Source of the DNA: Lytechinus pictus
Lineage: Eukaryota; Echinodermata; Echinoidea; Temnopleuroida; Toxopneustidae
NCBI RefSeq assembly: GCF_037042905.1
Contig: NC_087261.1
Location: 16,366,917-16,430,916 of the forward strand
Reading direction: 5' to 3'
DNA: 64,000 nucleotides
Shown here: positions 33,701 through 42,629 of the stretch, piece after piece
Layout: the number at the start of each line of letters is the position of its first letter
How positions within the stretch are numbered: the first letter of the stretch is position 1
Notes under the pieces: model-generated
Told to the model about the DNA's origin: nothing
Seen by the model: only the letters and a program-made list of their open reading frames with translations
The model's database searches: none
Made by a program: the position numbers and the translations under genes

Positions 33701-35894
33701 CTTTTTTCACTCTTTTCTTCTTTTCCTCTTTTCCTCTGTATCTTATTTGTTCTCTTATATTCTATTCCCCATTTTCTTTTCTTATCTGTGAATGTTCTCT
33801 CTTAGTTAGAGTGTTGTGTCTTTCCTGATTTGTTTTCTTTTCTTGTTTTATAATATTTTTTTCTTTTCTTTTCCTGCTTTTCTTTGGTCTTTTCCTTCTT
33901 TTATCATTCTCTTCCTTTCAGTCTTTTTCTTTTCCTTCTTTTCTAAGAACTTTCTCTTTCTCATCTCTAGTATCTTTCCATTCCTCATTTTCCTTCTTTC
34001 CATCATTTTCTTATTCTGTATCTTTCTCTTTCTCTTCTTTTTTTTTCAGAACTTTTTAATTCTCGCCCCTTTCTTAGCATCTTTCCATTCCTCATTTTCC
34101 TTCTTTTAATCATATTCTTATTCCGTATCTTTCTCTTTTTTTTCTTCTCAGAACATTTTCATTCTCGCCCCTTTCTTAGCATCTTTCCATTCCTCATTTT
34201 CCTTCTTTTCATCATTTTCTTATTCTGTATCTTTCTCTTTCTCTTCTTTTTTTCAGAACTTTTTCATTCTTGTCCCTTTCTTAGGATCTTTTCATTCTTC
34301 CTTTCCTTCTTTTTATCATTTTCTTATTCCGTATCTTTCTCTTTTTCTTCTCAGAACATTTTTATTCTCGCCCCTTTCTTAGCATCTTTCCATTCCTCAT
34401 TTTCCTTCTTTTCATCATTTTCTTATTCTGTATCTTTCTCTTCTTTTTTCTCAGAACATTTTCATTCTTGCCCCTTTCTTAGTATCTTTCCATTCTTCCT
34501 TTCCTTCTTTTCATCATTTTCTTATTCCGTATCTTCCTCTTTCTCTTTTTTCTCAGAACTTTCTCATTTTCGTCCCTTTCTTAGCATCTTTCCATTCCTC
34601 ATTTTCCTTCTTTTCATCATTTTCTTATTCCGTATCTTTCTCTTTCTCTATTTTTCTCAGAACTTTTTCATTCTAGCCCCTTTCTTAGCATCTTTCCATT
34701 CTTCCTTTTCCTTCTTTTCATCATTTCCTTATTCTGTATCTTCCTCTTTCTCTTTTTTCTCAGAACTTTCTCATTTTCGTCCCTTTCTTAGCATCTTTCC
34801 ATTCGTCCTTTTCCTTCTTTTCATCATTTTCTTATTCTGTATCTTTCTCTTCTTTTCTAAGAACTTTTTAAATCTCGTCCCTTTCTTAGCAGCTTTACAT
34901 TCTTCCTTTCCTTCTTTTCATCATTTTCTTATTCTGTATCTTTTTCTTTTTTCTTAGAACTTTTTCATTCTTGCCCCTTTCTTACTATCTTTCCATTCTT
35001 CCTTTCCTTCTTTTCATCATTTTCTTATTCTGTATCTTTCTCTTTTTTCTTAGAACTTTTTAATTCTTGCCCCTTTCTTACTATCTTTCCATTCTTCCTT
35101 TCCTTCTTTTCATCATTTTCTTATTTTGTATCTTTCTCTTTTTTCTTAGAACTTTTTCATTCTTGCCCCTTTCTTACTATCTTTACATTCCTCATTTTCC
35201 TTCTTTTCATCATTCTCTTACTCTGCATATTTCTCATGAATACTATGGCCCGTATTCCAAACTCGGGTGTAAATTAAACCCTGGTTTAAAGTTGGGTTTA
35301 ACTATGGAGTGCCAATTGGGGCACAAATCTGTAACAGTACACATCAAATTTATTGACTCATATGACACCCAATTGTTCATAATTGTCTGGGAATGATAAA
35401 TGAAGTATTTTGAAGTATTTTTCTTCATCATGAAAGCAAAATAGTAAATATAAGAATGTACATCAGATACAGAATTTTAGAATTTTTGGCTCCCCATAAT
35501 GTTAGCACAGAGTTAAACCGTGGTCTATAAAGTTAAACCTGACTTCAGAATGTGATTTACATTCCTTTATGATAAAAAAAAAACAATCAAATAATGTAAT
35601 TGGAGGAATATGGTTTCATGATGATTTTCTTTCACCTTGCAGTACTTATACACACTCACCCCTAACTTATGATCACTTACCATTTTCTTTTTCGTTTTCT
35701 TGCAGGAGCAACTTCCGGACTTTGCAGACGACTCCAACGCGTATCGCAAGTGCCACAGTCAGTTCACGGACACTGCCGACTTCCGTCGCTTTGGCCGAAA
35801 TACGTTCCAGGACGAGAGCGGAATTTATGGGAACACGCAGCTGAAGAGGAACGTTTACCAAACGACAAACACCATCCCAAAAGTATTAGAATGA
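30663..35894 (+). CDS. CFAP95: Cilia- and flagella-associated protein 95 (complete, 5 exons, 220 aa)
   Basis: Exons: 30663-30766, 31437-31551, 32763-32887, 33521-33650, 35706-35894. All introns are GT-AG with matching phases; 663 nt give 220 residues plus stop. The N-terminus (PDYVERKGSLFLRSNHMNYS) and TYKRIGD, TGKPKTGFGAVLPRH, DYKPPYPY and YRKCHSQFTDT blocks follow the human C9orf135/CFAP95 protein (about 229 aa), including its VERKGSL, TGFGAV-PRH, PPY-Y and KCHxQF signatures. From established work CFAP95 is a microtubule inner protein of ciliary doublet microtubules; it has no membrane segment here. The gene is divergent from the syntaxin gene and convergent with the homeobox gene. Orthology is confident; a ciliary role in this species is inferred. 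Confidence 0.93.
31437..31551 (+). CDS. CFAP95: CFAP95 exon 2 (residues 35-73)
   Basis: After ATCTAG it completes Trp35 and encodes HQSREAEPKDYDINDFEKLQ, then DRKLHNTTYKRIGDVTDG, up to donor GTAAGA. It aligns to the REA-PK-YDI and STYRRLG parts of the human protein. Confidence 0.93.
31636..31850 (-). mobile_element. tRNA-derived SINE, third family
   Basis: The minus strand opens GGAGGCGCGATAGCTCAGAC, with GGTTCGATTCTC B box, followed by a body (GTCCTTTGGTAAGGCATTAA). Inserted antisense in CFAP95 intron 2. Confidence 0.82.
32045..32130 (+). repeat. (ATTC)n microsatellite
   Basis: ATTCATTCATTC-type tandem repeats in CFAP95 intron 2. Confidence 0.92.
32440..32703 (+). mobile_element. Possible LINE 3' tail ending in (AAAT)n
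   Basis: TATTTTTATCTATTTGATGA-type AT-rich sequence with CCTGTATAAATAAATTC and a terminal AAAT repeat, a common design for non-LTR retrotransposon 3' ends. Confidence 0.4.
32763..32887 (+). CDS. CFAP95: CFAP95 exon 3 (residues 74-114)
   Basis: After CCCCTTCAG it encodes SFPLTTTQDHLEQANLKKDF and a charged segment ending in AHADLD, with donor GTAAGG in phase 2. This is the least conserved part of the family. Confidence 0.88.
33521..33650 (+). CDS. CFAP95: CFAP95 exon 4 (residues 115-158)
   Basis: After CCTTTCAG it encodes RDTGKPKTGFGAVLPRHNPE, then a Lys/Arg/His stretch and ADYKPPYPYTAAP, up to donor GTGAGT. TGFGAV-PRH and PPY are strong family signatures. Confidence 0.95.
33690..35240 (+). 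repeat. Pyrimidine-rich minisatellite, 13 units of about 100 bp
   Basis: Units start after AG at 33947, 34049, 34151, 34256, 34354, 34454, 34556, 34660, 34763, 34861, 34957, 35053 and 35149 (period 96-105). Each contains CATCTTTCCATTC, TTTTCATCATTTTCTTATTC and a pyrimidine tract ending CAG or TAG/AAG before AACTTT. It occupies most of CFAP95 intron 4. Irregular CT-rich sequence precedes it from 33690. Confidence 0.93.
35245..35562. mobile_element. Possible MITE in CFAP95 intron 4
   Basis: Starts GGCCCGTATTCCAAACTC; GGTTTAA/TTAAACC words occur near both ends in opposite orientation. Boundaries are approximate. Confidence 0.4.
35706..35894 (+). CDS. CFAP95: CFAP95 exon 5 (C-terminus and stop, residues 159-220)
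   Basis: After TTTTCTTGCAG it encodes EQLPDFADDSNAYRKCHSQF, TDTADFRRFGRNTFQDESG and a tail ending IPKVLE-TGA. The KCHSQFTD block matches KCHCQFAD in the human protein. Confidence 0.94.
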   Translation, partial: EQLPDFADDSNAYRKCHSQFTDTADFRRFGRNTFQDESGIYGNTQLKRNVYQTTNTIPKVLE

Positions 35895-36063
35895 TGATGG
35901 GAGTGGTTATAGAGACTATATTTTTCAAAATTTTCAGTTGAGATTCTACTTGATGAAGAGGGACCACATTTTGACATCAAGTTTAAGTTTCGTGCTGCTA
36001 GTCTCACCTTGAGGAAAGTGTGACTTTTATTTCATCTTTTAATTGATTGTCTTCAGAAAATGA

Positions 36064-36363
36064 ATTAAAGTTTTAAAAAGACTTCCAAGAGATTGGTATA
36101 ATGCTGCTGATGATCGATATTGGCATAATGTGCAATGTTTTCAGAACAGAAAAACGGAAAATGAATTTCGAATCAGTTTTCAGGAGATGTTAGTGATGCA
36201 GATGATCATTAAAATTGCTGTTGGCCCCCAATTGCAAGGTACGACTGACCGCAAGAAAGAATTACAAGCCAAAAGCGAATTGATGCCTTCTTTGGAGGAA
36301 GTGTGCCGATGGAAGTACAATCTATGCTTTATCGTTAAAAGTCTTAATGATCGAGATAATAAA
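36064..36363 (+). terminator. CFAP95 3' UTR with two candidate poly(A) signals
   Basis: ATTAAA lies at 36064-36069 (about 170 nt after the stop) and AATAAA at 36358-36363 (about 465 nt after). Either could end the transcript. The small open frame at 36130-36387 lies here and looks like UTR. Confidence 0.4.
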
Positions 36364-38044
36364 AAAATCTTGAAGCAGCATACATGAACTTTGATAATGG
36401 ATTAGACTTCTACTACTTTACATTATTTAAATTAATGTATTCCTGCTTACTATATGGTATGATGATTGGATATTTCTGTATTCTTACTGCTGGTATATGT
36501 ATGGTCGTTGTTCTAATGAAGTTTAAAAGCCCAAAATTGTTCTGTTTATTTTATTTGAATGAGACTGCCAAATGCCTCTAATCTCACATGACAATTTCAG
36601 TCTTTAGAGACCTCACTGGATTCATTAGATATTTTTATATCATGGTTTTACAAGTTAAAATTCAATAGTCTTATATCCCACCAATTATAGATTTACACAC
36701 CAATCTCATGGTGTTGTTTTTTTTGGCAATGAAAATCTCATGGAACAGTTTGTAAAAATGATGTCAAGGCCTGATGGTAACAATATGATATCAACAAATT
36801 ACTTAGAGCCCAAGAAGATCGTCAATGTAAAATTGTATACTCTACTTCCATCTGTCCGTTTCCTTCAAAACAAATTTTTGATTGACTGTATAAATGGCGA
36901 AATGCACAGACAATTTTCCAAAGTCTGTAGACTTTTCATATATATTAGCCCGTCCAAGATGTGTCTGTTTTCAGGTCAGGTTGTGTTTCATGTTGTACAG
37001 TATATGTAATGAAGTCACTGTAGCTGCTATTCTTGTATGCAAAGTTTTATCCGTCCTACACTACATGTAGATCTCTCAATACATGTATATAGTGTTTTAT
37101 TTTTCAGTACTTTCAGATATGCATGATTTACACAATGATAATCATGACCTCTAATAAGAAAATGTTTCAAATCATGTTGGACATTCAGATCATGTTGGAC
37201 AACCACATATATTTAATTAGTATCTTTAAAAAAATCATTATGATGTACTCTGTTTGAAAGCAATAAAAACAATGAATGAATATGAACTATATATTGTCTT
37301 TCAGCTATTTATTCCTTTATTGATGTGAATTGCACTCATAGATATAAATACATGCATTCTAATATTATACAGACAACAAACCAGTTTTTTTTTCATTATT
37401 TTCACTCATCAATATGCCACATTTTGCACATACTTATCTACATGTAGTCTATTTGAACTTGAAATCTGCATACACGAGTCGGATTCTTCAATACATTTGT
37501 GCTATTCTTGTTAAATCTTTTAGATAACGTAGTCTACGTGGCATGAAATACATTGAAATATTCATGTTTGGCCCAACAAAGGGCAGACATCCTACTTTCG
37601 TCAGGGGGGGGGGGGGTGGGAGGAGTCACTTCTGGGCCCAAAAAGAAAGAGGAATGAGAAGAATAAATTGATGACAGAAGGAGCGAATTAAGCATGTGAA
37701 AGAGATCTTGGAGATTTTCTGGTTGTGCAAATAAACCATGCCCATGTTTATTTGTTTGTTTTGCTTTTTGAAAAAAAAGCACTAATAAAATTTAGATCAT
37801 CTTTCCGCCTACTAAAATAACGTGGGTCCGCCCCTTTTGATTAAATGCATTCAATCTTACTTTTGAAATTATTCATCGATAAATATTGATACTCACGAGT
37901 AAGTTATGAGCAGGGCGCCACCACATGGGGGCAAGGACAACCGCATCGTATGATTTTTCAAGATGTGAGGAGGGGGAAAAAGAGAATGACGAGAAAAGAA
38001 AGAAGGAAGAAGAAATACATGCATAGTATAGCCTATTTATAAGG
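36364..38044. other. Intergenic between CFAP95 and homeobox gene
   Basis: No gene recognised; a G-run near 37604 and AT-rich sequence. Small frames at 36384-36581 and 36740-37009 have no support as genes. Confidence 0.6.
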
Positions 38045-38315
38045 CCTGGGCCCAGTCTTACAAAGATTTTTGATTGATTCAATCAACATCAACTATATGG
38101 AAATCCATCGTTATCGTCATTTTTCCTACAGGAAATTTCCTTTGTAAACAGTGGAGCACGTCAATGAATTGTCAAAAGAATGGTGAATCTACGAGTGTAC
38201 ATCATTATCTATAAAATAGTTTGAACAAACATGCATTTTAGATGTCGATGTTGCTGGCTTTCCATAGTTGTGGTTGATCGGATCACTCGTAACTCTTTGT
38301 TAGAAGGGCCCTGAT
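38045..38315. mobile_element. MITE, GTTGATCGGATCA family, copy 1
   Basis: Ends GGGCCCAGTCTTACAAAG and CTTTGTTAGAAGGGCCC-like sequence, with inner inverted ATCAACTATATGGAAA / CTTTCCATAGTTGTGGTTGA. Related to 47922-48203. Confidence 0.65.
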
Positions 38316-39889
38316 CTGTGATACTCTAGTCTATACTCAGTGTTTCCCAAAATTTCCCGAAACTGAAACTCAAAATTCCTGAAATTCATAGACGTTTCCT
38401 GGAATTTTCAAATTTTATCTTCTTAAAAATAATCGGACAATAACAAAGCGAGCCTAAACTAGTCCAAGTGACCAAAATCAGGGAATTTAACCTTTTTTGT
38501 TGAATGCACTTTTTGAAGAAAAAAAATAGCAAGAAAATTACAAAATGCGAGCTCGTAGCGCGAGCAGAAAATTTTGAGCTGCGTAAACAAGTCTTTAAAT
38601 ATGACATGAATATTGAAATTTGCTACGATTAATTGTAATCTTCTGATTTCCCGGAATCATACCCAAAAATGATCCGGATTTCCCGGAATTCGGGAAATTT
38701 CCTTCAAAGTGGAAACCATTCTATACTACCCGTATAATTTAAATGAGAAAAAATGTGACGTCACACCTGGGTCGTCATCCCGCTATATCAAAATATCATG
38801 GGCGTCGCCCCTGGTTCTAAATATGACCTATTTCCGATAAAGGATGGCAGCGAATCTTCATAAATATTATTCGTAAACAAAAACTTCAAAAAATAACTTA
38901 CATGTATATTGTATCCCATATGAAATTTTATTTATACGACTAGGCCTATTTCAGTATTGCAAGAAAAATCTATTTCAGTTACTTGCAAATCTAGGGTAAG
39001 TATTAAGAGACACAAATTAGGGAGTTATTGTTTGGTAAGTTAAAACTTTAACTGGGCTAATTGCATTATAATTTCTCCTTGTATAGGTCTACAACTGACA
39101 ACATTTCCTATAAATGTAATCTTTATTGTTAGTTATTTTTTACTCAATCCCAAAATGAGACGGAATACAAAACTTACTCAACTTCTACCTTAATACTGAC
39201 TGCGATTACCATGTTAACTTGGTAAAAACATAATATGATGCTGCGGGTTATAATGATAACAATAATGATAATGATATTAATACTATACTGACAATGATGA
39301 TAATGGTAGTAAAAATAATGTTAATGATGATCATGATGATAATGGGATTCATACAGTATAATCATAATCATCATCATCATTATACATTTCTTTTATTAAG
39401 CGCATTTTCATAAGATGCGATGCGCATGTAATCAAAATAATAAATACAAAATTAAAAAAGCACAAGTGGGCTGGGGCTACAGCAGATCACAGCTACCAAC
39501 ACATAATATCGAAATTACTACACTTAGAAGAGGTACGTTTGAGACACTTCTAACAAATATAATTGATAAGTAGCGAATAAATATGGAATGTTTATTTTTA
39601 AAAGGAATGAACGTATACATTGCACTGCTTTCGATTTGAGTTACATTCAAAGCGTGAATACAAAAGCAACATTAATTTTTTGTTCGTTTTTATAGACAAT
39701 AATCTTAACTATTTTCTTTGTACATTATAAATCTATTTACAATGGATTTTACATTCACGTACTGCAGAACATCAATAAACCTGCATCTGTATAGGTTTCG
39801 TTTTTACCAATTATGCTCATCAAAAGAGGACCAAAATAATAACTAATGTGTCGCAGAATATAATGTGTGCAACCCCACTTATTTGTAAA
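38316..39889. other. Intergenic
   Basis: Contains repeated TTCCCGGAAT/AATTTCCCG words around 38340-38720 and an (AAT/GAT) microsatellite at about 39250-39390. No gene. Confidence 0.6.
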
Positions 39890-40312
39890 GGTAAATTGCC
39901 AATTCGTCTACTGCCAACGCGTCCACTCACCACATGGTCTACCTTCGTTTAGTCTAATGCCATTCCATCCATCAACATTTCGTCTAACAACCATTTGGTC
40001 CAATAACCATTTGGTCCAATCATCACTTCGTCTAATTAATCACCAGTTCACCTTTGACCATTTCGTCTCATAACCAGTTGGTCTAATTTTCCTTTTATTT
40101 TCATTCATTTTGCCCGATTAACACTTAGTCAATTAGACCAAATGGTATATGGACTAAATGGCTATTGGACCAAGTGGTTATTAGACGAAATGGTGAATGG
40201 ACGAAATGGCAATTAGACCATGTGGATATTGGACGAACTGATGGAAGACCAAATGATAGTAGACGAGTTGGCAATTGGACGAATTGGCATTAGACCAAAT
40301 GAAAATAAACCT
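39890..40312. mobile_element. 16-nt-periodic inverted-repeat element, intact copy
   Basis: The right arm (about 40134-40305) is a run of about 11 units of 15-16 nt following GAC-AA-TGGnnATTG; the left arm (39897-40095) is the inverse array. The centre is CGATTAACACTTAGTC. Serves as the uninterrupted reference for 1-1545. Confidence 0.8.
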
Positions 40313-40509
40313 TCGTAAAGATTGGTAAAATAAGTTAAGGATATGACCATAATAAATTATTGCCAAATTATTAGTTAAAAGTCAAAAAGTTTGACTGTTT
40401 TGGGGGTTGAAAGATGTTACTCCTCAAAGAGTTGAGATTGTGTATGCACTGTCAGCGGGCAAGAAGACTCTTGCTGGCATTTAATGAAAGCAGGGGCCGC
40501 GGAAGCGGC

Positions 40510-40538
40510 GGGGGGGGGGGGGGCTTCAGCCCCCCCCC
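40510..40538. repeat. G14-CTTCAG-C9 hairpin
   Basis: Fourteen G (40510-40523), then CTTCAG, then nine C (40530-40538): a self-complementary G/C hairpin. Confidence 0.95.
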
Positions 40539-41668
40539 ACTTTTTTCCAAAACCGTGTACAGTACGTGACGGATGTTTATCTGACAGTTACTATAGTAAC
40601 AATCAGACGCCCGTGCTTCTCAGCCAATCAGAGCGAAGGAAGTTGCTAGATCTACTATGTAAATTATGTCTTCACTAATTGATCCATCAACGCATTTCAA
40701 AGGTGCGATATTGATTTCAAAATAATGATCATTGATTATTAGTTCTTTCATACTACCAGACGATTCCTATTGTGATAAAAAAAATATTATTTCCGAGAGC
40801 CGAAGCTCCTTATTATTTTTGTCCTCAAACACCTCCCAATTTAAACTGACTTGAATAACTTCCTTCTGAAGTTGATGAAGTGGGGTTTTTTCTGTAAAAT
40901 ACCAATCCTTATATTTCCATCTGATTTGTATTACTTTGCATAAGTGGGTTTTTTTTCTGTAAAATACCATTCCTTATATTTCCATCCGATTTGTATTACT
41001 TTGCATATGCTTGAAATGGAAATAAAGATTTAAAGGGGGAGTGAACTGTGTGTGGTCTCTCATTGACTGTATGTAATAAATACATAGTCTTAAAATATAC
41101 GTTTTAGATATCTACTAATACTACACAGAATAAATTGACCTATAATTGTAATTTGTATAGAAAAACTAAAATGTTTTGAGAGGAAACGTAATTGTTTTGC
41201 TATATATACATGTACTTGGTAACATAATTATTGCGGTATAAATGCATTAAGTAGTTAATTATTATGTTATCATTCAAGCGGGTCTATATTACTAAACTAC
41301 ATTAGCATTATCATGATTATGGGTCAGGAAACTGGCCAGGTATGAGTAGTTGAGGACTCAAGATGGCGCTATTGGTTCGTATCTGCTTTAAAGTATTGTA
41401 TTAAATCAATTGAAAGGTGAGGAAAATAAATCAAAATCTCGGCTTAAAACTACAATAAACTAAAACTGATCGACTTTCATAGAAAGCCTAATGCTGGTAA
41501 CGTCTTGGTCTATCATACTGCATAAGCCTACACCAGATTTGAAATTCTATTTCTAACTTAAATTACGTACAGGGGACGAGACATTTTATTACGATGATTA
41601 CTAACGAATTAGTTCATAAGTTGTTTAGGACTGAAATAGAAATAGAAATGAGCTGTTTCGGTGAACAA
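40539..41668. other. Intergenic, 3' of homeobox gene
   Basis: A 38-nt phrase (TTTTTTCTGTAAAATACCA) occurs twice at about 40886 and 40949. No gene apart from the presumed homeobox 3' UTR. Confidence 0.5.
41585..41590 (-). terminator. Candidate poly(A) signal of the homeobox gene
   Basis: AATAAA on the minus strand about 80 nt beyond the homeobox stop codon at 41669. Confidence 0.45.
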
Positions 41669-42008
41669 CTAATTCACACTGACAAATTCATCTTGACTTA
41701 GCGGGGAGTCAGCCGACTTCTCAGACATGTCTAAATCTGAAGTGGTCTCCTTGGCAGAACGCATGCGCAGTGACGCCAGGCTGAAACATCGCCTTTCGTC
41801 GTCATCCAGGCAGTGGGCTGGCGAACCGTGCTTCGGGGATTCGGATGGACTTCGGGGAGAATCGGGAGCATGGATGTGGTGCTTGGAGTGTTTTCCGGAG
41901 GTGCACATAGTGGTGGTCGGACCGGAGTGCGAGAGACAGTTGCATCCTGCGGTGCTGGCCGCTTGGGGGAAGTGAAGGTGATCGTTGATTCCTGATCCGG
42001 CAATTACT
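41669..42008 (-). CDS. Homeobox terminal exon with OAR-like motif
   Basis: Acceptor ATAATACAG is followed by 112 residues ending DEFVSVN and TAG. The exon is rich in Ser, Pro and His ([14 protein letters not shown]) and holds [14 protein letters not shown], close to the SxAxLRxKAxE core of OAR motifs. Splice phase and the OAR-like motif together tie it to the homeodomain exons. Confidence 0.83.
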
Positions 42009-42592
42009 CTGTATTATAGGAAGGGGGGGGGGGGGGGTGTGTTGAAAGTGACATGTAAGTAAGGATTATAAGTATTTTTTGAGGGGGGGGGGCGTCTCTA
42101 TCACCTTTCCTGAGCTAACACCACACTATCAATTCCAATCCTATTCATCAAGTATTTGGTATAGCGCCACCGCCACTACCACCTATTTACTATCATTATC
42201 ATAAACACCAACATCATCACCATCATGAATAATAATGATGATAATAATAGTAATAATAATAATAAGAAGAATAATAATAATAATAATTTTAAATTTTACT
42301 TTGAATTGCTCATGTTGGGTAATTTTTCTTAAAGTCGGTGGGAGAGAAATCCAATGTGCTAGTGCAGCTTTCTGGAAAGCCCAATCCCATCATCATCATG
42401 ACATCATCATCACCATCATCATTTCCATAACATATCACCACCAGTATCATTATCCCGAGTTTAATCATCACCACTATTTTCACTGTTGTCAACATCAAAA
42501 CATGATTACCATAAATTATATTCAGTTATTCAACATATCATCATTCATCATATTATCAATACTCATCAATACGGAAAAGATCATCATCAATT

Positions 42593-42629
<37 letters not shown>

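Noticed and set aside
33816-34109. 97-residue Phe-rich frame
   Set aside because: Translation of the CFAP95 intronic minisatellite.
36130-36387. 85-residue frame downstream of CFAP95
   Set aside because: Lies in the likely CFAP95 3' UTR between two poly(A) signals; no family similarity.
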